A DNA stretch of 36,623 bases, taken from Rhodoplanes sp. Lineage in GTDB: Bacteria; Pseudomonadota; Alphaproteobacteria; Rhizobiales; Xanthobacteraceae. Made by a program: the position numbers and the translations under genes. Positions within the stretch are counted from its first letter, which is position 1, and the number at the start of each line of letters is the position of its first letter. Positions 1-8,044 of this stretch are shown one piece after another. The notes under the pieces were generated by a model that ran no database searches, had not been told where the DNA came from, and saw only the letters and a program-made list of their open reading frames with translations. The stretch is from the NCBI RefSeq assembly GCF_013377085.1, contig NZ_JACAAX010000057.1, positions 1 to 36,623 of the forward strand. Reading direction: 5' to 3'.

Positions 1-2834
1 GCGTCGATGCACGCGGCGACCGAGGCGAGCTTCACGCCGGGGGCGTCCTTCGCCGCGCCGTCCAGGACGACCTTGGCCATGCCGGCCGGGCACTTCAGCA
101 GCGCGGCCAGGGTGCGGGCGGGCGCCGGGGCGGACGCCGTCGCCGCCGGCAGGCTCGGCGGCGCGGCCGGCACGGTGGCAGGGGCCGACGGCGTCGGCGG
201 GGCGAGCAGCGAGGTCTCGTCCTTGATCTTCGGCAGATGGCGCTCGATCAGCGCCTTGGCGGTCGGCGAGGCGGCGGCCAGGGCGCGGGCGGCCGCGGCG
301 AGATCGGTGGGCGGAACCAGGTCGGCGAGCTTGGCGTTGCTGCGCCCGGCCGTGTCGGCCGGGACGGTCGCGACCGACGCGGTCGTGTCGTCGGCCTTCG
401 GCGCGGGCGCGGCGATCTCGACCGGGCGACCGCCGTCGGGCCCGAAGGAGCGCAGGCCGATCGGCACCAGGGCCAGCGCGATGACGATTACGCTGGTGGT
501 CATGAACAGCGCCTTCACCCGATCGGTGAGCTTGCGGCCGCGGCTGCCCTCGGGATCGCCGAGGCCGGGCGCCGGCATGGCCGGGCCCTGCTGCTCGCTC
601 GCCGCCTGGGCGGCGCGACGGGCCGCGAGGATGAAGTTCGGGCGGGCGCCGGCCGGCGCGGCGGGCTCGGCGGCGGAACCGAGCGCGGCCTGCGAGGCGG
701 CAATGCGGTCGGCGGCGCTGCGGCTGCCGCGCTGCCAGGGCGGCCCGGAGCCCGGCTCGATCGGTGCGTCCGGCGACAGGCCGGTCTCGCCGAGCGGCGC
801 GACCGGCGGCGACAGCATCTCGGCCGGCCGCGGCGGCGGGCCGATCGGGATGGCGAACCCGTTCGCACGCCCCGGAGCGGGAGCGGGAGCGACGATTGCG
901 GCGACAGGCGGCGGCTCGGGCGCCAGCGGCGCCTCCGGCACGCGGCGCGGCGCGGCGCGCAGATCGGTTTCGATGGCGGCGAGCCGGTCGGCCATGCGGC
1001 CGAGAGTGCCGTGGGCGGCGTCGAGCGACTCGCGGGTGCGGCGGTCGGCGTCCTCCTGGGTGTGGCGGATGCTCTCGACGTCGCGGGCAAGCGCCGCGAA
1101 GGCGGGGGTCGCCTCCGGCGTCGCGGTGCGGGCCGTCTGCAGGGCCTCGACATGGCCGAGCAGCTCGGCCATGCCGCGCTCCAGCGCCGGCAGCATCTCG
1201 AGCCGCGACTCCGACTGCTCGATCTTCTGCACGAGCTGGCCGATGCGCTGCTCGAGCGGCGCGAGGCCGGGATGATCGAGCGCCGACCGCTCGATGCGAT
1301 CGAGCTTGTCGGCGAGCATGCGGATGCGGTCCTCGACCTGCGCCACCATGGCGGGATCGAGCCCGCCGGTGTTGATGCGATCGAGCTTGTCGCCGATGTC
1401 GGTGATGCGCTCCTGCAGGGGCCGCAGCACCGCGTCGTCGTCGCGCCCGGCCTGGAAGCGGTCGAGCTTGTCGTCGAGCCGGCTGATCTGCGCCTCGATG
1501 GGGGCGAGCGACGGGCGCTCGTCGGCGGCCATCAGGTCGAACTTTTGCAGCCGCTCGGCCAGCGACGCCATCAGCGGCTCGAGGGTCGGCGGTACGGCCG
1601 GGGCGGCAGACGCCGCCGTCTCGCCGGACACGGGGGCAGCAGCCTGCGCGGCGCTTTGCTTCGCGAGCGTCTCGGCGATGCCGCTGATCTGGCGTTCGAG
1701 ATTGGCGAAGATGTCCGGCGACGATTCGGCCGGAGGCGGCGCGGGCGGCGGCTCGCGCTCGATCTTCTCGGACAGAGCGCGCACCTCGGCGACCAGGGCG
1801 GCGAGCGCATCGCCGGAGGCGACCTGAGAGACGATGCCGCGCAGCGTGTCGACGGCGCCCTGGAGCTGACTCAGCACGGTCGGGTCGAGGCCCTCGGCCG
1901 AGACCTGGTCGATCTTGTGGAACAGCGTGTTGACCGAGCCGGCGAGTTCGCCCGGCGCGAGCCCGCGCAGCGCCTCGCGGACCTCGGCGAGGCCCTGCTC
2001 CAGCGGCGCCAGCGTGGCCGAATCGAAGGCGGCGCCGCGGCTCTCGTCGAGCTTGGCGGCGAGCGCCCGCACCTCGCCTTCCAGCGCCTCGAAAGCATGG
2101 CGCGGAACCAGATCGTGGACGGCGCGGCCAATCTGGCGGAGCTCCTCGCGCAGATCGCCGGCGAGCTCCTCGGCCCGGCAGGGCGAGCGCAACGTCTCGA
2201 TCTGGGCGGTGATCAGCCGGAGCTGCTCCTCGAGCCGCGACAGGTCGGGCCCGCCCGGCAAGGCCGACGGGCTCAGCACGGACGCGAACATGCTCGGCAC
2301 CGAGGGGGCCCCCTCGCCGTCGAGCGCCCGCTGGCGCGCCGCGATCTCGGCGACGACCCGGTCGAACGGATCATCCGTGTAGGGTTCGGCCCCGTTGCCC
2401 TCGGCCTTCGCGGACGCCGATCCGTCACCGCGGCCGGCGGGATCCAGGGTGGTGCGGACCAGCCGCTCGAGCTGCCTGGTGATGCCCTCGAAGCGGTTGC
2501 ACAGTGCGACCAGGTCGCGGTCCGGCATCGACCGCGACGCGGACCGGGCAAAGGGCTGGGCCGGCGCGGCGTCAGCCGAGAAGGGCGTGTGGGACTGCGG
2601 GCGCTCGGGTTGCGGCTCGGTCGGCCCGTATGCGGCGGCGGGGTGGGAGGACGACGGCGAAACGGGCGCCTCCGGCGGCGCGGCGGCAGATGCGGCGGCG
2701 AGATCCTCGTGGGGCTCCGGGATGACCGAATTCAGCCAGCGCCGGAACGACGATCCGGTCCGGCGCGCAGCGTCCGGAGCCGTGTCCCGCGCATCGCGGC
2801 GACTCCCTTTGACGTACCCTGGCGCGCCTGTCAT
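1..2834 (-). CDS. PodJ-like polar localization factor, C-terminus missing
   Basis: The gene starts at the ATG at 2834 and stays open for 944 codons until it leaves the window at base 1, so the C-terminal part is not visible. The N-terminal two thirds is cytoplasmic and acidic, with many repeated Leu/Ile-Asp-Arg heptads typical of coiled coil and Ala/Pro-rich spacers. A segment reading NFILAARRAAQAAS, typical of the PodJ-like family, lies just before a single transmembrane helix encoded near bases 455-515. A Pro/Ala-rich periplasmic part follows. Known PodJ-like proteins often end in Sel1 repeats and a peptidoglycan-binding domain; those would lie beyond the edge. PodJ organises one cell pole in Caulobacter and relatives. 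That role is inferred here from architecture. It is divergent from the thioesterase gene, with a 14-bp palindrome upstream. Confidence 0.8.
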   Translation of the reverse strand, partial: MTGAPGYVKGSRRDARDTAPDAARRTGSSFRRWLNSVIPEPHEDLAAASAAAPPEAPVSPSSSHPAAAYGPTEPQPERPQSHTPFSADAAPAQPFARSASRSMPDRDLVALCNRFEGITRQLERLVRTTLDPAGRGDGSASAKAEGNGAEPYTDDPFDRVVAEIAARQRALDGEGAPSVPSMFASVLSPSALPGGPDLSRLEEQLRLITAQIETLRSPCRAEELAGDLREELRQIGRAVHDLVPRHAFEALEGEVRALAAKLDESRGAAFDSATLAPLEQGLAEVREALRGLAPGELAGSVNTLFHKIDQVSAEGLDPTVLSQLQGAVDTLRGIVSQVASGDALAALVAEVRALSEKIEREPPPAPPPAESSPDIFANLERQISGIAETLAKQSAAQAAAPVSGETAASAAPAVPPTLEPLMASLAERLQKFDLMAADERPSLAPIEAQISRLDDKLDRFQAGRDDDAVLRPLQERITDIGDKLDRINTGGLDPAMVAQVEDRIRMLADKLDRIERSALDHPGLAPLEQRIGQLVQKIEQSESRLEMLPALERGMAELLGHVEALQTARTATPEATPAFAALARDVESIRHTQEDADRRTRESLDAAHGTLGRMADRLAAIETDLRAAPRRVPEAPLAPEPPPVAAIVAPAPAPGRANGFAIPIGPPPRPAEMLSPPVAPLGETGLSPDAPIEPGSGPPWQRGSRSAADRIAASQAALGSAAEPAAPAGARPNFILAARRAAQAASEQQGPAMPAPGLGDPEGSRGRKLTDRVKALFMTTSVIVIALALVPIGLRSFGPDGGRPVEIAAPAPKADDTTASVATVPADTAGRSNAKLADLVPPTDLAAAARALAAASPTAKALIERHLPKIKDETSLLAPPTPSAPATVPAAPPSLPAATASAPAPARTLAALLKCPAGMAKVVLDGAAKDAPGVKLASVAACID

Positions 2835-2891
2835 GTGGTTACCCGGCTTTACGCATCGAAACAGAACCGCAAAGGGACGCGCCGGAGCCGA

Positions 2892-2905
2892 GTTCGTTAA
2901 CGAAC
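2892..2905. promoter_or_regulatory. 14-bp perfect palindrome upstream of the PodJ-like gene
   Basis: GTTCGTTAACGAAC reads identically on both strands and sits 58 bases upstream of the PodJ-like ATG, in the divergent spacer with the thioesterase gene. The spacer also has TTAA at 2971-2974 and TAAT at 2982-2985 separated by seven bases, a partial match to the CtrA pattern TTAA-N7-TTAA. An operator role is inferred. Confidence 0.35.
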
Positions 2906-3036
2906 GGTGGAATCGGGGCGTGATCAGCGATCCTTGTCCCGACTTTCGACGGAGCACGGTAAAGAAGCGGTTAAGCGGGGCTAATCGAGGCGCGATTTAG
3001 GGTCGGTGCGGCATTGCCGCCATGGGAATTCGGACA

Positions 3037-3441
3037 ATGAGCGATCTTTCCCGTCTGATCGTCGGGCTCAAGGGACGCGCTGCCCTGGTGGTCGGCGCCG
3101 AGCACACCGCGGCGCGGGTCGGCAGCGGCGGCGTCGCGTCGCTCGCCACCCCCGTGATGGTCACCCTGATGGAAGCGGCCGCCGTCGACGCGATCGCCGG
3201 CGTGCTGCCGGAGGACCGGCAGAGCGTCGGGGTCCGGCTCCTGGTCGAGCACCACGCCGCCACCCCGGTCGGCATGCGGGTGGAGGCGGAGGCGGAGCTC
3301 GTCGCGGTGGACGGCCGCACCCTGACGTTCCGGGTGACGGCCCGCGACGCCGTCGAGCCGGTGGGCGACGGCACCCATGTCCGCGCCGTGATCGAGACCG
3401 CCCGCTTCGACCAGCGCCTGCAGTCGAAGGCGGCGGGCTGA
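3037..3441 (+). CDS. FlK-like hotdog thioesterase
   Basis: This 134-residue protein fits the hotdog-fold thioesterase group that includes fluoroacetyl-CoA thioesterase FlK. The residues expected for an FlK-type active site are present in order: Thr38 in the LATP segment, Glu46 in LMEAAA, and His72/His73 in VEHH. The surrounding Gly-rich VGSGGVASLATP segment also fits. The likely activity is hydrolysis of a small acyl-CoA in the cytoplasm; the natural substrate cannot be read from the sequence, and most relatives are not specific for fluoroacetyl-CoA. An in-frame ATG at 3022 would add five residues. I prefer 3037 because MSDLSRLI matches the usual start of the family. Neither start has a strong ribosome-binding site. 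Confidence 0.8.
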   Translation: MSDLSRLIVGLKGRAALVVGAEHTAARVGSGGVASLATPVMVTLMEAAAVDAIAGVLPEDRQSVGVRLLVEHHAATPVGMRVEAEAELVAVDGRTLTFRVTARDAVEPVGDGTHVRAVIETARFDQRLQSKAAG

Positions 3442-3505
3442 ATTTCAATCGACCGTTGCAGCCGCCGATCCTCCACGGTTTGACAACTGTAAATTGACGA
3501 TTGAC

Positions 3506-3525
3506 TCGATCGAAAGGACGATCGA
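3506..3525 (+). promoter_or_regulatory. Inverted repeat enclosing the higB ribosome-binding site
   Basis: TCGATCG at 3506-3512 and CGATCGA at 3519-3525 are perfect inverted repeats. The six-base space between them, AAAGGA, is the likely Shine-Dalgarno sequence, and the right arm includes the first base of the higB ATG. A TTGACA hexamer lies upstream at 3480-3485. The element could be a HigA operator or an RNA hairpin that exposes or hides the ribosome-binding site; both are inferences. Confidence 0.45.
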
Positions 3526-3803
3526 TGATCGAGAGCTTTCGGCACAAGGGACTGAAGCGGCTTTTCGAGGACGGCGATCCGAGAGGCGTGAACGCGCAGC
3601 ATGTCGACAAGATCGAGATGATCCTCGGCCTGCTCGATGTCGCGCTGACGGTCGAAGACCTGAACCTTCCGAGCTTCCGGCTTCACCGCCTGACCGGCGA
3701 TCTGAAGGGGCTCTGGTCCGTCACAGTCCGAGCCAATTGGCGGATTGTTTTTCGCTTCGACGATGGCCGCGCCTTCGATGTCGATCTCGTCGACTACCAC
3801 TGA
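3525..3803 (+). CDS. higB: HigB-type toxin of a toxin-antitoxin pair
   Basis: The 92-residue protein has the RelE/HigB layout: a basic N-terminus (MIESFRHKGLKRLFEDGD), the central segment LPSFRLHRLTGDLKG, then WSVTVRANWRIVFRF and a short acidic end, VDLVDYH. Toxins of this family are ribosome-dependent mRNA endonucleases that slow translation when the antitoxin is degraded. The gene lies 12 bases before a HigA-like antitoxin gene, and toxin-first order is typical of HigBA. The ATG at 3525 is chosen because AAAGGA precedes it by six bases; an in-frame alternative start at 3501 would lie upstream of that site. Family assignment is firm; activity is inferred. Confidence 0.88.
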   Translation: MIESFRHKGLKRLFEDGDPRGVNAQHVDKIEMILGLLDVALTVEDLNLPSFRLHRLTGDLKGLWSVTVRANWRIVFRFDDGRAFDVDLVDYH

Positions 3804-3815
3804 AGCAGAACGACC

Positions 3816-4103
3816 ATGCCGATGAAAAATCCCCCGCATCCGGGGCGACTGGTGAAGGATCAGATCGAGACCCTCGGGCTTTCGGTGGCCGAGGCCGCAG
3901 CCGGCCTCGGGGTCACGCGCCAACAGCTCTACAAGGTGATCAACGGCGAGAGCGCTGTGTCTCCGGAGATGGCCGTCCGCCTCGAGCAAGCGATCGGCAG
4001 CAGCGCCGAGGCTTGGCTGCGCCTGCAGGCGGCGCACGATCTCGCTCGCGTACGGCAGCAGGGCACGATCACGATCAAGCGATTGGAGGCAGCGCCCGGG
4101 TGA
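3816..4103 (+). CDS. higA: HigA-type antitoxin, XRE-family DNA-binding protein
   Basis: The protein has 95 residues and begins with the PPHPGRLVKDQIETLGLS signature of HigA antitoxins. A helix-turn-helix of the XRE/Cro type follows at about residues 23-52 (SVAEAAAGLGVTRQQLYKVI), then SPEMAVRLEQAIGSSAEAWL, also typical of the family. HigA binds and neutralises HigB, and the complex normally represses its own operon. The inverted repeat across the higB start is the obvious candidate target. A second in-frame ATG at 3822 would shorten the protein by two residues. The pair lies between unrelated metabolic genes, as addiction modules often do. Confidence 0.9.
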   Translation: MPMKNPPHPGRLVKDQIETLGLSVAEAAAGLGVTRQQLYKVINGESAVSPEMAVRLEQAIGSSAEAWLRLQAAHDLARVRQQGTITIKRLEAAPG

Positions 4104-4216
4104 GGCTGCCCCACGCCCGTGGCGAACCGCTGCGGCGGCCGCTAACATGAGCCGGCCCCCTCGCCGGGCCGCCAAGAGCCCGGGCGCCTTCGCCGCAGGG
4201 GCGGCGGGAGCAGCGG

Positions 4217-5413
4217 ATGCCGGACGCTTTCGTCTACGATCATGTCCGCACCCCGAGCGGCCGCGGCGCGCCGGACGGGACGCTGCGAAGCGTGACCGTG
4301 CTGGCGCTCGCCGCGACCGTGCTGGCCGAGCTCAAGGCGCGCAACCGGCTCGACCCCGGCTTCGTCGACGACATCGTGCTCGGCTGCGTCGATCCTGTCG
4401 GCGAGTGCGCCGCCGGCCTGGTCCGCGCCGCCGCGATCGCGGCCGGCCTCGCCGCCGTGCCGGGGCTGCTGCTCGACCGCTTCGGCGCCTCGGGGCTCGA
4501 TGCCGTGAACCTGGCGGCCGCCGCCGTGATGGCCGGCCAGCACGACATGGCGATGGCCGGCGGGGTCGGCTCGGCGAGCCGCAGCGTTCCAGTGCAGGGC
4601 GCGCTCGCCGTCGATCCGTCCGTCGCGCTCGCCGCCTTTCATGTTCCGCCCGGCATCGCCGCCGACCTGATCGCGACGCGTGCCGGCCTGTCGCGCAGCC
4701 GGCTCGACGCCTTCGCGGTGGAGAGCCACGTCCGCGCCACGGCGGCCTGGGCCGACGGCCGCTTCCGCCAGGCGGTCGCGCCGGTGCGCGACGTCAACGG
4801 CATCACGCTCTTGACCCGCGACGAGACCGTGCAGGCGGACGCTGCGCTCGACACGCTCGCGGCGGCGCCGCCGTCCTTCGCGGCGCTCGGCGAGGCCGGC
4901 TTCGACGCGGTGGCGATCCAGGCCCATCCGGAGGTCGAGGCAGTCGCGCATATGCATCACGCCGGCAACAGCGCCACTGCCGCCGACGGCGCCGGTGCCG
5001 TGCTGATCGGCAACCGCCGGATCGGCCGCCGTTCGGATCTGCGCCCGCGCGCAAGGATGCGCGCCTTCGCGACCGTGGCGACGGAGCCGCGCCCCGGCCT
5101 CGACGGCACGGCCGAGGCCATCCGCAAGGCGCTGCGCCGGGCGCGGCTGATCATCGCCGACATCGACGTGATCGAGATCGACGAGGTTTTCGCCGGGCCT
5201 ACGATCGAGACGATCCGCACGCTCGGCCCCGACCCCATGCGGGTCAATCCCAATGGCGGCGCCATCGCGCTCGGCCGGCCGCTCGGCGCCGTCGGCGCCA
5301 TCATGCTAGGTCGCGCCCTCGACGAGCTCGAGCGCCGCGACCGGACGCTCGCCTTGATCGCCGCCACGGCGGCCGCCGGTATGGCGACCGCCGCCATCAT
5401 CGAGCGGGTATGA
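4217..5413 (+). CDS. Thiolase-fold protein lacking all catalytic residues
   Basis: The 398-residue length and overall sequence match acetyl-CoA acetyltransferases of the FadA type. Conserved landmarks are RFGASGLDAVNLAA near residue 88, HHAGNSA near 247, NPNGGAIALGRPLGAVG near 344 and an IIERV ending. The residues that do the chemistry are changed. The nucleophile Cys of the usual RFCASGL is Gly90. The Asn of NEAF is Asp322. The His of GHPLG is Arg354. The second active-site Cys near the C-terminus is Thr384. The frame is intact and no frameshift is needed to align either end. Claisen condensation or thiolysis is therefore not expected; acyl-CoA binding, a scaffold role or early decay remain possible. 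The start has GGGAG seven bases upstream. The gene leads a same-strand cluster that includes a partly eroded beta-oxidation fusion. Confidence 0.88.
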   Translation: MPDAFVYDHVRTPSGRGAPDGTLRSVTVLALAATVLAELKARNRLDPGFVDDIVLGCVDPVGECAAGLVRAAAIAAGLAAVPGLLLDRFGASGLDAVNLAAAAVMAGQHDMAMAGGVGSASRSVPVQGALAVDPSVALAAFHVPPGIAADLIATRAGLSRSRLDAFAVESHVRATAAWADGRFRQAVAPVRDVNGITLLTRDETVQADAALDTLAAAPPSFAALGEAGFDAVAIQAHPEVEAVAHMHHAGNSATAADGAGAVLIGNRRIGRRSDLRPRARMRAFATVATEPRPGLDGTAEAIRKALRRARLIIADIDVIEIDEVFAGPTIETIRTLGPDPMRVNPNGGAIALGRPLGAVGAIMLGRALDELERRDRTLALIAATAAAGMATAAIIERV

Positions 5414-5454
5414 GCCCGCGACCCCCGCCAGCATCAGCAGGAGACCAACGCCCC

Positions 5455-5913
5455 ATGCCGAAGATCGACATCGATGCCATCCCGCTCGACACCGCCACGG
5501 GCTATCCGGAGCCCTTCCGGGCCGCCGTCGCGGGGCGTGCGCGAAAACGGATCGGGCGAGCCGCCGGCCTCGGCCAGTTCGGCGTCAACATCTGCCGGCT
5601 GGCGCCGGGCGCGGCGTCCTCGCAACGCCATTGGCATTTAGCCGAGGACGAGCTCGTCTTCGTGCTCGAAGGCGAGGTTGTGCTGTGCGAGGACGACGGC
5701 GAGACGGTGCTGCGGCCGGGTGACGCCGCCGCCTGGAAGGCCGGCGCCGAGAACGGCCACTGCCTGGTCAACCGCTCGGACCGCGACGCCGTGTTTCTCG
5801 AGGTCGGCAGCCGCGCCGGCGCCGACAGCGTGCGCTATCCGGACGCCGACCTGCGCGCCGAGCGCGACGCGACCGGCGCACGCTATCTGCACCGCTCCGG
5901 CGAGCCCTGGTGA
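5455..5913 (+). CDS. Cupin-domain protein
   Basis: This 152-residue protein has a single cupin beta-barrel. Motif 1 includes HWHLAEDELVFVLEGE, with His, His and Glu in metal-ligand positions. Motif 2 includes LRPGDAAAWKAG followed by GHCLVN, which supplies a further His. The fold and metal site therefore look intact. Cupins of this size include sugar-binding proteins, dioxygenases and small-molecule isomerases, and the sequence does not decide among them. AGGAG lies 11 bases before the ATG. The stop codon overlaps the start of the following hydratase/dehydrogenase gene by four bases (GTGA), which points to translational coupling and a shared pathway. Confidence 0.83.
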   Translation: MPKIDIDAIPLDTATGYPEPFRAAVAGRARKRIGRAAGLGQFGVNICRLAPGAASSQRHWHLAEDELVFVLEGEVVLCEDDGETVLRPGDAAAWKAGAENGHCLVNRSDRDAVFLEVGSRAGADSVRYPDADLRAERDATGARYLHRSGEPW

Positions 5914-7925
5914 ACCCGGCGGACCACGCCATGGCGGAGCGCAGCTTCACGGTCGCGATCGATCCCGACGGCATCGCGGTGGTGACCTGGGACATGCCCG
6001 GGCGCTCGATGAACGTCATCGACTTCGACGTCATCGACGAGCTCTCCGCCATCCTGGTCCGTGTGACGGCCGACCCCGCGGTGCGCGGCACCGTGCTGTG
6101 CTCCGGCAAGGAGACGTTCTGCGCCGGCGGCGACCTGGTGATGGTCGAGGCCTTCGGGCGCGGCCTCGACGCGTTGGTGCTGCGCGAGGGCGCCGAGGCG
6201 GCGGCCCGCCGCGTGCTCGCGGACGGTCGCAGGCTGTCGGGGCTGGCGCGCCGGATCGAGACCTCGGGCAAGCCGTGGGTCGTGGCGATCGACGGCACCG
6301 CGCTCGGCGGCGGCTTCGAGCTGTCGCTCGGCTGCCATCGCCGCATCGCCGCCGATCACACCCGCACCCGCGTCGGCGTGCCGGAGGTGCGGATCGGCCT
6401 GTTCCCGGGCGCCGGCGGCACCCAGCGCATCGCCCGCCTGACGCCGCTCGCCGACGCGCTCGCCCTGATGCTGTCGGGCGACCACATCGGGATCGAGCGG
6501 GCGCGCGCGCTGCGGCTGATCGACGACATCGTGCCGCCGAGCGATCTGATCACGTCCGCCAAGGCGTGGATTCTGTCGGGCGGCAGCGCCGTGGCGCCGT
6601 GGGACCGGCCCGGCTTTCGTCCGCCCGGCGAGCCGTTGTGGTCGAGCGCCGGCAGCGCCGCCTTCGCGGCCGAGGTGGCGCGCTGCCGCCGCGACACCGC
6701 GAACAACTATCCGGCGGCGCGCGCCATCCTGCAGGCCGTCTACGAGGGCCTGCAGCTCCCCATGGACCTCGCCCTCGACGTCGAGGCGCGGCTGTTCGCG
6801 GCGGTGCTGCGGACGCCCGAGGCTGTCGCGCTGATGAGCGTCCGCTTCGTCTCGGTGCAGGAGCTGAACAAGGGCGCACGGCGGCCGCCCGGCGTGCCGC
6901 ACCGGGCGATGCGCACGATCGGCGTGGTCGGCGCAGACTGCACGGGCGCCGGCATCGCGCAGGCGGCCGTGCAGGCCGGCCTCGACGTGGTGCCAATCGA
7001 CACCGGCCGCGAGGGCGACGATGCCGCGGCCGGATGGGAACGGCTCGCCGGCTGCGACCTGGTCGTCGCGGCGGTCGGCCAGGATCGCCGCGCGGCGGCC
7101 GCCCTGCTGACCCGCATCGACGCCGCGGCCGGCCCGGACACGATGCTGGCCCTCACCTGTTCGACGCTGGCGATCGACGAGCTGGCGACCGGCTGCCGGG
7201 AGCCGGCCCGCGTCCTCGGGCTGCATGTCGGTCCGGCGGAGGACACGCCGCTGGTCGAGATCGTCGCCGGCCTGAAAACCGGCGCGACTGCGCTCGCCGC
7301 CGCCTTCGACCTGGTGCGGGCGCTACGCAAGACGCCGATCATGGTCGCCGGCGCGCCCTACACGCCGCGGCTCGCGATGCGCTATCTCGGCGAAGGCCGC
7401 CAGTTGCTGGCCGAAGGGGTGCCCAAAGCCGTGATCGAGACGGCGGCGCGTTGCGCCGGCATGGCGGTCGGCCCGCTGGCGCTCGCCGAGCGGCTTGGGC
7501 CGACCGGCGCGGTGGGGAGCGAGCCGGCCGGCGGCGGCCGGCCGGCCCCGCGACGATCCTGGCACCGGCCGGGGCCCGCCGACATCACCGAGATCGCGCA
7601 GCGGCTTCTCGCCGTTCAGGTGCTGGAGGCGGTGCGCTGCGTCGAGGAGGGGGTCGTCACGGACGTGCGGGAGGCCGACGTCGCTGCCGTGCTCGGGCTC
7701 GGCTTTCCGTCGTTCACGGGCGGTCCGCTGAGCTGGATCGACCACATGGGCACGGCCGCCTTCGCGGCCCTGTGCCGGCGGCTCGCAGCCAAGGACGGCC
7801 CGCGCTTCGCGCCGGGTGCGCTCCTCACCGAGATGGCGGCGGGCGACGACCGCTTCTATCACCGCTTCGCCCCGCCCCGCTTCCGTAGGACCGCGGCGCA
7901 GGGCGCCCTGCGCGCGGGCGCGTGA
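5910..7925 (+). CDS. FadJ-like enoyl-CoA hydratase/hydroxyacyl-CoA dehydrogenase fusion, dehydrogenase half eroded
   Basis: From the GTG at 5910 the protein has 671 residues; the ATG at 5931 is an alternative. Residues 10-310 are a crotonase domain that keeps both catalytic glutamates, Glu137 in ALGGGFE and Glu159 in VGVPEVRIG, so hydratase activity is plausible. The linker QELNKGARRP at about 317-326 is typical of FadJ relatives. The dehydrogenase half is altered. The NAD loop usually reading GAGxMGAGI is GADCTGAGI at 341-349. The segment after it is about 40 residues shorter than in relatives I recall. The HFFxP motif is LHVGPA, although His439 and Glu450 remain. The usual Arg-Gly-Phe segment is missing after 480. 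Residues 529-558 are a Pro/Gly/Arg-rich stretch in place of a longer conserved region. The C-terminal FadB/FadJ helical region (560-655) is well kept. The protein is probably a hydratase with a weak or inactive dehydrogenase. Confidence 0.83.
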   Translation: MNPADHAMAERSFTVAIDPDGIAVVTWDMPGRSMNVIDFDVIDELSAILVRVTADPAVRGTVLCSGKETFCAGGDLVMVEAFGRGLDALVLREGAEAAARRVLADGRRLSGLARRIETSGKPWVVAIDGTALGGGFELSLGCHRRIAADHTRTRVGVPEVRIGLFPGAGGTQRIARLTPLADALALMLSGDHIGIERARALRLIDDIVPPSDLITSAKAWILSGGSAVAPWDRPGFRPPGEPLWSSAGSAAFAAEVARCRRDTANNYPAARAILQAVYEGLQLPMDLALDVEARLFAAVLRTPEAVALMSVRFVSVQELNKGARRPPGVPHRAMRTIGVVGADCTGAGIAQAAVQAGLDVVPIDTGREGDDAAAGWERLAGCDLVVAAVGQDRRAAAALLTRIDAAAGPDTMLALTCSTLAIDELATGCREPARVLGLHVGPAEDTPLVEIVAGLKTGATALAAAFDLVRALRKTPIMVAGAPYTPRLAMRYLGEGRQLLAEGVPKAVIETAARCAGMAVGPLALAERLGPTGAVGSEPAGGGRPAPRRSWHRPGPADITEIAQRLLAVQVLEAVRCVEEGVVTDVREADVAAVLGLGFPSFTGGPLSWIDHMGTAAFAALCRRLAAKDGPRFAPGALLTEMAAGDDRFYHRFAPPRFRRTAAQGALRAGA

Positions 7926-8044
7926 GTTCTCCGTGCGGCGCTTGCGCTCGCTCCCCGCAGCCGTCAAGATCACGGTTCGAACAACAAGAATTCGTTCACG
8001 TCGGGACGGAAGCAACCCATTGTCGCCCGGGAGGGAGCCCCCGT

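Noticed and set aside
237-2900. 887-codon open frame on the plus strand at the left edge
   Set aside because: The minus-strand frame gives a recognisable PodJ-like protein with a membrane helix. The plus frame is Arg/Gly-rich with no domain.
4217-5413. Thiolase gene as a frameshifted or truncated pseudogene
   Set aside because: It is full length in one frame to the family's usual C-terminal IIERV. Only specific residues are changed, so it is reported as a catalytically altered protein instead.
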